Assembly: GCF_900113935.1 (NCBI RefSeq) | Contig: NZ_FORF01000001.1 | Location: forward strand, 186,001-250,000 | Source: Aquamicrobium aerolatum DSM 21857 | GTDB lineage: Bacteria; Pseudomonadota; Alphaproteobacteria; Rhizobiales; Rhizobiaceae | Reading direction: 5' to 3' | Length of the DNA stretch: 64,000 nt | Part shown: positions 9,867-18,237 of the stretch, piece after piece | Numbering within the stretch: position 1 is the stretch's first letter | Layout of the letters: each line of letters starts with the position of its first letter | Position numbers and translations under genes: made by a program | Notes under the pieces: model-generated | Database searches by the model: none | What the model was told of the DNA's origin: nothing | What the model saw: only the letters and a program-made list of their open reading frames with translations

Positions 9867-10737
9867 CAGCCGTAAGCGCCACGACCCCACATTCGCCGTT
9901 GCTTTTGGCGGTGGGGGTGCGCGTGGGCTCGCGCATATTCACGTGATCGACGCGCTCGATGAGCTGGGCATTCGGCCCGTCGCTGTGTCTGGTGCGTCGA
10001 TAGGTGCGATCATGGCTGCGGGCGTTTCCGCAGGCATGTCGGGCCAGGATATACGCGACTATGCTGTCGGAAACCTTGGCAATTCGTCAGAGGTGGCTTC
10101 GCGTATCTGGCGGTCGCGTCCCGAGACACTCTCAGACCTTTTCAAGGGTGGGATGCGACTGGGCCAATTCAATATCGAGCGTGTTCTGCGCGCATTTTTG
10201 CCGGAAGATATCCCGGAAACATTCGAAGAGTTGCACATTCCGCTGAAGATCGTTGCGACAGACTACTTTGCGCATCGCGAGGTGGTGTTTTCCCATGGAA
10301 GTCTGTTCCCGGCGCTCTCGGCATCGGCGGCGTTACCCGCTGTATTCCGCCCTATCCGCTACCAGGGACGTTTGCTCATAGACGGTGGGATGGTGAACCC
10401 GATCCCGTTCGATCTCGTGTCCGAACATGCGGACATCGTCATCGCTGTTGACGTGATCGGGGCACCTGAGAAGAACGACCGTCCACCTGAACCGGGCTCG
10501 ATTGAGCTTTTGTTTGGCGCGAGCCAGATCATGATGGAATCCATCGTCGCCCTGAAGTTGCAGCAGGTACGTCCGCAGATATTGCTGCGGCCATCCGTAT
10601 CTCGTTTCGGCGTGCTCGATTTCCTGAAGGTCGAGAAGGTGATGGCAGATACAGCCTACATCAAGGACGAATTGAAACGCGCGATAGACGATGCTGTTGC
10701 GCGGTTTCACGACGAGATTGAGCCTACTGGATTGTAG
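9856..10737 (+). CDS. Patatin-like phospholipase family protein (RssA-like)
   Basis: Serine lipid acyl hydrolase fold, 293 residues. The oxyanion loop GGGGARG is at residues 18-24. The nucleophile elbow GASIG carries S48. The dyad aspartate is D176 in LIDGGMVNPIP. No signal peptide is visible, so it is probably cytoplasmic or membrane-associated. ATG 9856 lies inside the end of the preceding M16 gene (11-base overlap), suggesting translational coupling. A TTG at 9835 would add seven residues. The 3' end overlaps the convergent MATE gene by 14 bases. Its substrate is unknown. Confidence 0.88.
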   Translation: MAVSSRKRHDPTFAVAFGGGGARGLAHIHVIDALDELGIRPVAVSGASIGAIMAAGVSAGMSGQDIRDYAVGNLGNSSEVASRIWRSRPETLSDLFKGGMRLGQFNIERVLRAFLPEDIPETFEELHIPLKIVATDYFAHREVVFSHGSLFPALSASAALPAVFRPIRYQGRLLIDGGMVNPIPFDLVSEHADIVIAVDVIGAPEKNDRPPEPGSIELLFGASQIMMESIVALKLQQVRPQILLRPSVSRFGVLDFLKVEKVMADTAYIKDELKRAIDDAVARFHDEIEPTGL

Positions 10738-12157
10738 AGGCCTTGCCGGTCGAAAAAGGTGACTGAGCAGCAGGTGGAGGCGGAGGCAAATCCAACTGGC
10801 TGGGCGGTGCGCTGCTGCCGATATTTCTGACAACGCGGAACGCGACGATCATTGCGCCGATCCCGAACACCACGGCCCCGAGAGCCCATCCACCAAGAAC
10901 GCCGAGGGCACCATAGTATTTTGCGCCGATCCAGACGAAAGGGATAATACCGAGCGTCGAGCGGCCCCAGTTGAACAGGGTGGAATAGGTCGGGAAGCCC
11001 AGATTGTTGAATGCAGCGCTGGCGACGAACAAAGCTCCGTTGAACAGGAACGTTCCGGCGGCAAAGACACAGAAGAATACCACCTGATCGCGCGCGGCTC
11101 CCGTTGCTCCAAACAGGTCGGCGATGGGGTGTGCGAAAATTGCCAGCAGCGCCCAGACGACGCAGCAATAGACCATCACAAAGATCAATGCGTCGCGCAT
11201 GGCTGTATTGAGCCGATCATAGCGCCGGGCCCCGTAGTTCTGGCCGAGGATCGGGCCGATCGCGCCTGACAGTGCAAAAATGACTCCGAAGGCGACCGGA
11301 ATTACGCGACCGACAATTGCCCAGCCGGCAACAGATTCGTCTCCAAAATGCGCCATCTCGATGGTCACGTAAGCGTTGCCCACGGGGGTCGCCAGTTGAG
11401 TGAGAACCGCGGGCAGGCCAATTCCGAAGAAGGGCTTGGCAACTTCGGCGAGCTTGCGCGGATCCGGCATGGCCATGAGCCTATGCACGACATGGGCCCC
11501 ATGGATGCCGACAGCAAGCAGCACGACGCGCGAGAGCACTGTTGCAATCGCAGCGCCCTCCAGCCCAAGGCCAAATCCGAAGATGAGAATCGGATCGAGG
11601 ATGGCAGTCGCGATGCCACCGGTCAGCGTCACATACATTGCCCGTCGCGCATCACCCGCACCGCGCATGATGCCGGTCGTTGCCATTCCCATCGAGACCA
11701 GCGGCGTTGACGGCATCACGATCTGAAGAAAAGCCGTGGTGAGCTCGCGCGTTTCGCCTGTCGCGCCGAGGAGGCCCACCAAGGTGTCGAGAAACGGCCA
11801 CGCGGCAATGGTGATAAAGCCGGTCACGAGGCCGATGAAGAGCATCGAGGCACCACCATGGCGCGCAGCCTCGGCACGTTCACCACGCCCGAGCGCACGT
11901 GAGACAAGTGCCGAAGATGCGATCGTGAAGCCGATCGACACCGAAACGAAGAAGAACATCAGCGTGCTGGCAAAGCCGATCGCCGCCGCGAGTTCCTGTA
12001 CGCCCAGCATGGAAATGTAGAACAGGTTGAGCGCATCAACGATGAAGATGGCGATGAGGCCGATGGACCCGGTTGCTGTCATCACCGCGACGTGACGCAT
12101 CGTTGATCCGGTGACGAATTTCGCCTGATGGTTGGGGGGATTTGAGGGCTTGGCCAT
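10724..12157 (-). CDS. MATE family multidrug/metabolite exporter
   Basis: Polytopic inner-membrane protein (477 residues) with about 12 hydrophobic segments in two homologous halves. Family features include MRGAGDARRAMYVTLTGGIATAILDPILIFGFGLGLEGAAIAT in the first half and GQNYGARRYDR in the second (quoted as separate motifs, GQNYGARR being the clearest). These exporters use a sodium or proton gradient. The tail after the last helix is Pro-rich (about 25 residues). Substrate cannot be inferred. It is divergent from pmbA, and its end overlaps the patatin gene on the other strand. Confidence 0.9.
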   Translation of the reverse strand: MAKPSNPPNHQAKFVTGSTMRHVAVMTATGSIGLIAIFIVDALNLFYISMLGVQELAAAIGFASTLMFFFVSVSIGFTIASSALVSRALGRGERAEAARHGGASMLFIGLVTGFITIAAWPFLDTLVGLLGATGETRELTTAFLQIVMPSTPLVSMGMATTGIMRGAGDARRAMYVTLTGGIATAILDPILIFGFGLGLEGAAIATVLSRVVLLAVGIHGAHVVHRLMAMPDPRKLAEVAKPFFGIGLPAVLTQLATPVGNAYVTIEMAHFGDESVAGWAIVGRVIPVAFGVIFALSGAIGPILGQNYGARRYDRLNTAMRDALIFVMVYCCVVWALLAIFAHPIADLFGATGAARDQVVFFCVFAAGTFLFNGALFVASAAFNNLGFPTYSTLFNWGRSTLGIIPFVWIGAKYYGALGVLGGWALGAVVFGIGAMIVAFRVVRNIGSSAPPSQLDLPPPPPAAQSPFSTGKASTIQ

Positions 12158-12281
12158 GAGACTCGCTTGGTGTTTGCAATGCTATTAGCATGAATTGCAT
12201 GCGCAGGGAGCATTGCATCCGCGGGTCGGGAGCCATAGATGGACTACCACCAGAGCTAGCGATGCGGATGTTTCCCAGAAC

Positions 12282-13625
12282 ATGACCCAGAAAATAGATT
12301 CCCGGAATCTCGTCGATATTGTCGCTTCGCTGGTTGAGGCCGCGCGACGCGCAGGTGCGGACGCCTCCGATGCGGTTGCCGTGCGCTCCCGATCGACCAG
12401 CGTGTCGGTCCGCCTGGGAAAGGTCGAGGGAACGCAATCATCTGAGAGCGACGACATTTCGTTGCGGGTTTTTGTAGGCAAACGCGTCGCATCGGTGTCT
12501 GCAAACGCTTCTTCCGATCGGTTTGTCCTTGCCGAGCGAGCTGTGGCGATGGCGAAGGCGTCGCCAGAAGATGAATGGCAGGGCCTCGCCGATGAAGCGC
12601 TGCTTGCACGTTCGCCCAAGGATCTCGATCTCTTCGATTCAACCGAAGTGTCGGCAGATAGATTGCGAGAGGATGCTTTGGCCTTGGAGGAGGCAGCGCT
12701 TGCTGTGCCTGGGGTCAACAATTCGGGCGGTGCAGGGGCTTCCGCAGGCATGGGTGGCCTAGTCCTTGCAACGTCGCATGGCTTTCTGGGGGACTACGCG
12801 GCCTCGCGGTTCTCGCGCTCGGTAAGCGTTCTTGCAGGCGAGGGCACTGGCAAAGAACGCGACTACGACTACTCGTCCAGACTCCACTTCGCTGATCTCG
12901 ACGCAGTTGGTTCCATTGGCCGCAGTGCGGGAGAGCGTGCGGTCAAGCGTCTTGGCGCCCGCAAGGCGAAAACGGGTCCGGTCGCTGTGGTTTTTGATCC
13001 GCGCGTTGCTCGAGGCATCGCAGGTCATCTTGCCAGCGCGATCAACGGGGCATCGGTCGCGCGAAAGACCAGCTTCCTGCGCGACAGCATGAACAAGCAG
13101 GTCGCATCGTCTGCAATCACGATCACAGACAACCCTCTGAAGTTGCGTGGTCAGTCTTCCAGACCTTTTGACGGGGAAGGCATTGAAGGTCAGCCTTTGG
13201 TAATGATTGAAGAGGGTGTCCTGAAGCACTGGTTCCTGTCGACGTCAGCCGCAAGAGAACTCGCTCTCGTGACCAACGGAAGAGGAGTACGCGCGGCGTC
13301 TTCCGTTACTCCTTCATCGACAAACCTTGCCATTGAGCCCGGCGAGCAATCTCCGCAGGAACTCATTGCCTCGCTGAAGACCGGCTTTTATGTGACGGAA
13401 GTGTTCGGGCAGGGGGTGAACATGATCACCGGCGAATACTCACGCGGTGCGAGCGGTTTCTGGATCGAGAACGGCGAACTGACATGGCCTGTGGCGGAAG
13501 TGACGATTGCCGCGAACATGAAGGACATGTTCCTGAATCTTGTGCCGGCCAATGATCTTGACCGGAATTTCGGCACCGCTGCACCGACATTGTTGGTGGA
13601 CGGCATGATGTTGGCGGGGGAATAG
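12282..13625 (+). CDS. pmbA: PmbA/TldE metalloprotease-complex subunit
   Basis: TldD/PmbA family protein of 447 residues. It lacks the HExxxH zinc motif of TldD, as PmbA/TldE does. The C-terminal segment NMITGEYSRGASGFWIENG is highly conserved in the family. With TldD, which is not in the window, it forms a cytoplasmic protease that degrades unfolded peptides and, in some bacteria, matures microcin- or RiPP-type peptides. The start is ATG 12282 (MTQKIDSRN). Upstream in-frame codons to 12195 would add 29 residues without family character. cysQ follows 3 bases after the stop, so the two are one operon. Confidence 0.92.
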   Translation: MTQKIDSRNLVDIVASLVEAARRAGADASDAVAVRSRSTSVSVRLGKVEGTQSSESDDISLRVFVGKRVASVSANASSDRFVLAERAVAMAKASPEDEWQGLADEALLARSPKDLDLFDSTEVSADRLREDALALEEAALAVPGVNNSGGAGASAGMGGLVLATSHGFLGDYAASRFSRSVSVLAGEGTGKERDYDYSSRLHFADLDAVGSIGRSAGERAVKRLGARKAKTGPVAVVFDPRVARGIAGHLASAINGASVARKTSFLRDSMNKQVASSAITITDNPLKLRGQSSRPFDGEGIEGQPLVMIEEGVLKHWFLSTSAARELALVTNGRGVRAASSVTPSSTNLAIEPGEQSPQELIASLKTGFYVTEVFGQGVNMITGEYSRGASGFWIENGELTWPVAEVTIAANMKDMFLNLVPANDLDRNFGTAAPTLLVDGMMLAGE

Positions 13626-13628
13626 AGG

Positions 13629-14411
13629 ATGGACCCGCAGGAACTGCAAGCTGATCTCACCCTTATCCGGAATGCCGCACGCCAGGGCGGTGAGATTGCG
13701 ATGAGCTATTTCCAGAAAAATCCGGAAACCTGGATGAAGGCTGGTGAATCGCCTGTCTCTGCAGCCGATATTGCAGTCGATACCTATCTGCGGGAGACAC
13801 TTGGCAGCGCGCGACCCGATTATGGCTGGCTGTCGGAGGAAACCGTCGATAACTCCGCTCGCCTGGCGGCACGGCGTACCTTTGTGGTCGATCCCATCGA
13901 TGGGACGCGGGCCTTTATCGCGGGCAAGCCGACATGGTGCATTTCTATCGCCGTGGTCGAGGAAGGGCGGTCTGTTGTTGGCGTTCTCGATTGTCCTGTA
14001 CTGGGGGAGCGGTATGAAGCAACGCTGTCTGGGCAGGCCTTGTGCAATGGTGCGCCCATTCATGTCAGCAATGGTTCAAACGCCGATGGCCCCATTATCG
14101 GAGGCCCGAAGCCGATGCTCGATCAGTTGCCGGCTCATTTGCTGGGCGGCGAGAGCGTGCCCTATGTGCCATCGCTGGCATATCGCATTGCCATGGTCGC
14201 CAAAGGCGACATTGATGCAACCTTTGTGAAGCCGAATTCACATGATTGGGATCTGGCCGCTGCCGATCTGATCCTCAGGCGTGCGGGGGGAGGCTTGCTG
14301 AATGCGCACGGCGCAGCCCCGTTCTATGCAGGTGCTAATCCACGCCATGGGTCCTTGGTGGCTGGGCATGGCACATTGCTGGATGAAATGGCCAAACTAA
14401 TTGCAGTGTGA
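13629..14411 (+). CDS. cysQ: 3'(2'),5'-bisphosphate nucleotidase CysQ-like (inositol monophosphatase fold)
   Basis: Mg-dependent phosphatase of 260 residues. It has the FIG/IMPase signatures DPIDGTRAFI (residues about 88-97, metal-binding aspartates) and WDLAAADLILRRAGG near the C terminus. An EE pair in LSEET supplies the other metal ligand. In the CysQ role it removes PAP/PAPS-type nucleotides, but a broad inositol- or histidinol-phosphatase activity cannot be excluded. It is the second gene after pmbA (3-base gap). The order pmbA-cysQ-DUF4170 looks like a conserved rhizobial block. Confidence 0.8.
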   Translation: MDPQELQADLTLIRNAARQGGEIAMSYFQKNPETWMKAGESPVSAADIAVDTYLRETLGSARPDYGWLSEETVDNSARLAARRTFVVDPIDGTRAFIAGKPTWCISIAVVEEGRSVVGVLDCPVLGERYEATLSGQALCNGAPIHVSNGSNADGPIIGGPKPMLDQLPAHLLGGESVPYVPSLAYRIAMVAKGDIDATFVKPNSHDWDLAAADLILRRAGGGLLNAHGAAPFYAGANPRHGSLVAGHGTLLDEMAKLIAV

Positions 14412-14438
14412 CAATCGTGACCTGATCACGTCATGGTT

Positions 14439-14457
14439 TCAAATCGTAACGATTTGA
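14439..14457. promoter_or_regulatory. Short perfect dyad upstream of the DUF4170 gene
   Basis: TCAAATCG, spacer TAA, CGATTTGA: an 8-bp perfect inverted repeat 74 bases before ATG 14532 and about 28 bases after cysQ. It is AT-rich with no T-tract, so it could be a protein-binding site or a weak hairpin. Function is unknown. Confidence 0.4.
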
Positions 14458-14531
14458 TCTAGAGGGTGGTGGTTATGGCATGGCGCGGATGATCGCAGTG
14501 CCTTCCCTTTTTCAGACATTTGGGAACCGTT

Positions 14532-14768
14532 ATGGCCGAAGATAAAGAATCCAAGCAGCTCTTGCATCTGGTGTTCGGTGGAGAACTGACGTCACTGGAC
14601 GATCTGCGTTTCAAGAAACTCGATGAACTCGACATCGTCGGGATCTTTCCTGACTACAAAACTGCCGAAATTGCGTGGAAAGCTAAGGCGCAGGAGACGG
14701 TGGACAATGCTTTGATGCGTTATTTTATCGTGCATCTGCACCGTCTTCTCGATCCGCAGACCAATTAA
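14532..14768 (+). CDS. DUF4170 family small protein
   Basis: A 78-residue acidic, soluble protein with no signal or membrane segment. The pattern LVFGGELTSLDDLRFKKLDELDIVG followed by FPDYKTAEIAWKAKAQ (named here as two motifs) matches the alphaproteobacterial DUF4170 family, whose function is unknown. A helical C terminus (VDNALMRYFIVHLHRLLDP) suggests a small mixed alpha/beta fold. ATG 14532 is chosen; a TTG at 14520 adds four residues. It lies 15 bases before the DUF374 gene and so heads the lipid A-related run. Confidence 0.85.
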   Translation: MAEDKESKQLLHLVFGGELTSLDDLRFKKLDELDIVGIFPDYKTAEIAWKAKAQETVDNALMRYFIVHLHRLLDPQTN

Positions 14769-14783
14769 GAAGAATACCAACGT

Positions 14784-15572
14784 ATGGACGAACACTCCGT
14801 TTCAGCCTCTCTTGATGGCAGAGGGGACGGGCCAGTCAAGAAGTCGCGCCCCCTTAAACGATTTTGGAAACGGATACGCCAGCCGCTTGCGCGCTCGACG
14901 GTCGTCAAGCACGCGCTTGTGGTGCTGATTGCGGGCGTTGTGAAGTTTGTCTATCGGACCAACCCGGCGGTCGATGGTTCAGACGATATCGAGGCTGTGA
15001 TTTCGACGCACACGCCTGCCATCGCCGCCCTGTGGCATGGTCAGCATCTTCTCGGCCCGGTTATCAACCCGCGCAATAATCGTATCGTTGCGATGTTCTC
15101 ACGCAGTGCGGATGCGGAACTCAATGCCGCTGTAGCAAGTCGTCTCGGTTTCGACATTGTCCGGGGCTCTGGTGGGCGCACGGATTCAAGCAATGTCGGG
15201 AAAGGCGGTGCACGTGCCCTCATTGCGTTGAAGCGGGAGCTTGATGGTGGCAGCAACGTCGCAATGATTGCCGATATTCCTCATGGAACGCCGCGTGAGG
15301 CGGGGCTTGGAATCGTGACGCTCGCACGCATCTCGGGCCGCCCGATCGTGCCGATTGCGATTGCGACCAGCCGTCGCAAGGTGCTGGAGCGCAGCTGGGA
15401 CAAGACGGCGATCAACCTTCCATTTGGTCGGCGGGCTCTGGCCATTGGCGAGGTCGTCTACGTTCCTGCGGACGCAGATGCCGACACGCTTGAACTCAAG
15501 CGCCAGGAGGTGACAGCTTCCCTCAATGCTGCGACCTCCCGCGCTTATGAAATGGTCGATGGTCTGCAATGA
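14784..15572 (+). CDS. DUF374 family protein, LPLAT-like acyltransferase homologue
   Basis: A 262-residue protein with one hydrophobic segment near residue 45 (VVLIAGVVKFVYR). The family motif AALWHGQHLLGPV resembles the His-containing acyltransferase block. SADAELNAAVASRLGFDIVRGSG and IADIPHGTPREAGLG are further conserved stretches (each quoted as a separate block). DUF374 genes usually lie beside waaA, and here the stop overlaps the waaA start (ATGA). A role in lipid A or outer-membrane lipid assembly is therefore inferred, not demonstrated. Confidence 0.82.
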   Translation: MDEHSVSASLDGRGDGPVKKSRPLKRFWKRIRQPLARSTVVKHALVVLIAGVVKFVYRTNPAVDGSDDIEAVISTHTPAIAALWHGQHLLGPVINPRNNRIVAMFSRSADAELNAAVASRLGFDIVRGSGGRTDSSNVGKGGARALIALKRELDGGSNVAMIADIPHGTPREAGLGIVTLARISGRPIVPIAIATSRRKVLERSWDKTAINLPFGRRALAIGEVVYVPADADADTLELKRQEVTASLNAATSRAYEMVDGLQ

Positions 15573-16894
15573 GTGAACGCTGGGCGCGCGCAATTCTGAC
15601 TGCATACCGCTGGGCCGGCGCATCGGTCTATCCGTTTATCGGCTCGTATGTTGCGTGGCGCGCCAGCCGCGGCAAGGAAGAGCATGTACGCCGGCGCGAG
15701 CGCTATGGCCGTGCAGGGCACCCCCGTCCCGAAGGGCCATTGATCTGGGTTCACGCCGCGAGCGTTGGCGAGACACTGGCTGTCACGCCGCTGATCGAGC
15801 GGCTGGCCGGCTTTGGCATCAATGTTGTGCTGACCACGGGCACGGTCACTTCCGCCCAGGTAGCCAGCGAACGGCTCGGCCAGATCATCATTCATCAGTA
15901 TGTGCCGCTGGATCTGAAGCCGGCGATCAGTCGCTTCCTGGATCATTGGAAGCCGGATCTCGCGATCATGGCCGAGTCGGAGATATGGCCCATGACGATC
16001 CTTGAACTTGGCGCGCGCCGGGTTCCGCAGGTTCTCGTCAATGGTCGCCTTTCGGATCGTTCCTTTGCCAGCTGGACCAAGCGCAGCTATCTGGCGGAGG
16101 CCTTGTTCGAAAATCTGGCGCATGTGGTGGCCCAATCCGAGGTGGATGCGGAGCGCTTTGCAAAGCTCGGCGCTCGCCCTGTCACGGTATCTGGCAATCT
16201 CAAGGTCGACACCGATCCGGCATCGGTTGACGACGCGGAGTTGGAGCTGATCGAGGGGCAGATCGGCAGGCGTAAGGTATGGGCGGCCATTTCGACTCAT
16301 GAAGGTGAGGAGCTGGCCGCGGTTGAGGTGCATCAATCCCTGAAAGCGCGCCATCCTGACATTCTGACCGTCATCGTGCCTCGCCATCCGGAGCGCGGTG
16401 CGGCAATTGCTGCAGAGGCAGAAGCCCTCGGCCTGACTGTCGCACGCCGCAGTCTCGGAGATGCGATCACCCCGCAGACTGACATCTATCTTGGTGATAC
16501 GATTGGCGAGATGGGGCTCTATTTGCGCCTGACGGAGATTGCTTTTGTCGGGCGTTCGTTGACTGGCCAGGGCGGCCAGAATCCGCTTGAGCCGGCGATG
16601 CTGGATACAGCGGTTCTGTCTGGTCGCAACGTGCAGAACTTCCGCGACGCCTATCAGAAATTGTCCGCGCATGGTGGGGCGCGCTTCGTGCGCAACAAGG
16701 AAGTTCTGGCAGGGGCCGTGAATTATCTGCTCAACAACTATTCCGAGCGCCGCAAGATGATCGAGGGCGGCCGCAAGGCGGTCGAGGAAATGCGCGGTGC
16801 GTTGTCGCGGACATTGCAGGCGCTTGATCCTTACATTCATCCGCTGATCGTGCAGGCGCGCCTCGGATCTTCCGGCAACGGCAACGGCAGCTAG
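15569..16894 (+). CDS. waaA: 3-deoxy-D-manno-octulosonic acid (Kdo) transferase
   Basis: GT30 glycosyltransferase of 441 residues that transfers Kdo to lipid IVA at the cytoplasmic face of the inner membrane. The conserved N-terminal block is IWVHAASVGETLAVTPLI (residues about 59-76), with the catalytic glutamate in ASVGE. MAESEIWP and LTGQGGQNPLEPAM are further family signatures. The N terminus is hydrophobic and interacts with the membrane. It overlaps the DUF374 gene at its start and lpxK begins 1 base after its stop, making a lipid A assembly operon. Mono- versus bifunctionality cannot be read from sequence. Confidence 0.95.
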   Translation: MSERWARAILTAYRWAGASVYPFIGSYVAWRASRGKEEHVRRRERYGRAGHPRPEGPLIWVHAASVGETLAVTPLIERLAGFGINVVLTTGTVTSAQVASERLGQIIIHQYVPLDLKPAISRFLDHWKPDLAIMAESEIWPMTILELGARRVPQVLVNGRLSDRSFASWTKRSYLAEALFENLAHVVAQSEVDAERFAKLGARPVTVSGNLKVDTDPASVDDAELELIEGQIGRRKVWAAISTHEGEELAAVEVHQSLKARHPDILTVIVPRHPERGAAIAAEAEALGLTVARRSLGDAITPQTDIYLGDTIGEMGLYLRLTEIAFVGRSLTGQGGQNPLEPAMLDTAVLSGRNVQNFRDAYQKLSAHGGARFVRNKEVLAGAVNYLLNNYSERRKMIEGGRKAVEEMRGALSRTLQALDPYIHPLIVQARLGSSGNGNGS

Positions 16895-16895
16895 T

Positions 16896-17933
16896 ATGGT
16901 CAGCGAAGCGCCTCCATTCTGGTGGTCGAGAGCTGACTGGCGCGCCTGGTCTCTGTGGCCGATCTCCAGCCTGTATGCTGCGGTCGCCGGCAAGCGTATG
17001 GTGTCTGCACGTCGTGAAAAATTCGACGTGCCTGTGCTTTGCGTCGGCAACCTGACTGTGGGGGGATCGGGCAAGACACCGATTGCGATAGCGCTTGCCC
17101 GGCAGGCGCGGGCGATGGGACTGACGCCTGGCATTCTTTCGCGCGGCCACGGCGGTACGGTTAGCGGCGAGGCGCATCTGGTTGATATCGTCAACGACGT
17201 GGCACGTCATGTCGGCGATGAGCCCTTGCTTCTGGCGCGCGCGGCCACCGTTGCTGTGACGGCTGACCGTGCGGCAGGTGCCCGCGCGTTGATCGCCCAG
17301 GACTGCAATTTTCTGATCATGGACGATGGCTTTCAGAGCGCACGTATTCATATGGATTACGCACTCATCGTTGTTGATGCGCGCCGAGGTATCGGCAATG
17401 GGCACGTCATTCCAGGCGGGCCGCTGCGCGCCAGAATGGTCGACCAGATGCGCCATGTGGATGCGGTGCTGAAAGTCGGCAGCGGCTCAGCGGCAGACAT
17501 TGTCGTGCGTCAGGCGGCAAAGGCCGGCAGGGCGTTTTTTGAAGCATCCGTCCGTCCCACGGCACCGGATGGAATTTCCGGCCAGCGGTGCCTGGCTTTT
17601 GCGGGCATTGGAGAGCCGGAAAAATTCTTCGACACCGTGCGTGCCGTCGGAGGTGATGTGGTGGTGGCGCGCAGTTTCGGCGATCACCACTTCTATTCCG
17701 GGTTCGACGCGCAGGAATTGATCGATACGGCTGAAGCTCAAGGTCTCCAGCTCGTCACCACTGCAAAAGACGCGGTGCGGCTGGATCATGCAGAGGGCGC
17801 GCTGTCCACGCTGCGTCAGCGCGTCAAGGTGATCGAAATCGAGGCCGAATTTCAGGTGGCTGGCGCGCCGCGCGCAATCATCGAACACACCATGCACGCA
17901 TGGCGTCGTCGACGGATCGAGGACCGGAAGTAA
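16896..17933 (+). CDS. lpxK: Tetraacyldisaccharide 4'-kinase
   Basis: P-loop kinase of 345 residues that phosphorylates the 4' position of the lipid A disaccharide. The Walker A region is GNLTVGGSGKTPIAIAL (residues about 51-67), and DDGFQSARI carries the conserved Asp-Asp block. A membrane-associating N-terminal helix is present. The order waaA-lpxK with a 1-base gap confirms the pathway. The gene converges with the DUF2093 gene, the stops being only 5 bases apart. Confidence 0.95.
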   Translation: MVSEAPPFWWSRADWRAWSLWPISSLYAAVAGKRMVSARREKFDVPVLCVGNLTVGGSGKTPIAIALARQARAMGLTPGILSRGHGGTVSGEAHLVDIVNDVARHVGDEPLLLARAATVAVTADRAAGARALIAQDCNFLIMDDGFQSARIHMDYALIVVDARRGIGNGHVIPGGPLRARMVDQMRHVDAVLKVGSGSAADIVVRQAAKAGRAFFEASVRPTAPDGISGQRCLAFAGIGEPEKFFDTVRAVGGDVVVARSFGDHHFYSGFDAQELIDTAEAQGLQLVTTAKDAVRLDHAEGALSTLRQRVKVIEIEAEFQVAGAPRAIIEHTMHAWRRRRIEDRK

Positions 17934-17938
17934 GCGCT

Positions 17939-18166
17939 CTATCGCTTGCGAAGGTCGGGGTTTTCGTCGATTTCACGCGCAAGCGAAGTCGCAGCGTCGA
18001 CATAGGCCTCCTGCCGCGCAACGCTCCAATATTTCAGGTCTTCAAGGTGGATGGCCTCGCCGGTAACGGCGCAGCGAACGAACGAGCCGGGTGAAACGAC
18101 CTGGAAATCACCGTCCAGATAGCGGAGTTTCGCTTCCTTGCTGCCTGGACCCTCAAAACGGTTCAT
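17939..18166 (-). CDS. DUF2093 family small protein
   Basis: A 75-residue soluble protein. Residues about 14-50 (LRYLDGDFQVVSPGSFVRCAV and ITGEAI-LEDLKYWSV type blocks) match DUF2093, a small alphaproteobacterial family of unknown function often found next to lpxK or mutL. It has a single cysteine (C33). It is convergent with lpxK and lies 71 bases upstream of the mutL end on the same strand. It was probably transcribed from its own promoter, since mutL is read in the same direction from further upstream. Confidence 0.85.
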   Translation of the reverse strand: MNRFEGPGSKEAKLRYLDGDFQVVSPGSFVRCAVTGEAIHLEDLKYWSVARQEAYVDAATSLAREIDENPDLRKR

Positions 18167-18237
18167 TTCGTTTGCCTTCCTTGTTCTTCCAGGCTCTTAG
18201 CGCCATAAAAGCCGCGCCGCGTCAAGCATGGCGCTCC

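Noticed and set aside
12195-12281. An N-terminal extension of pmbA
   Set aside because: The 29 extra residues have no family resemblance and cover the divergent promoter gap; ATG 12282 begins the conserved protein.
15545-17194. A 549-codon minus-strand frame opposite waaA and lpxK
   Set aside because: Both real genes are recognised with motifs and operon spacing; the antisense translation resembles no protein family.
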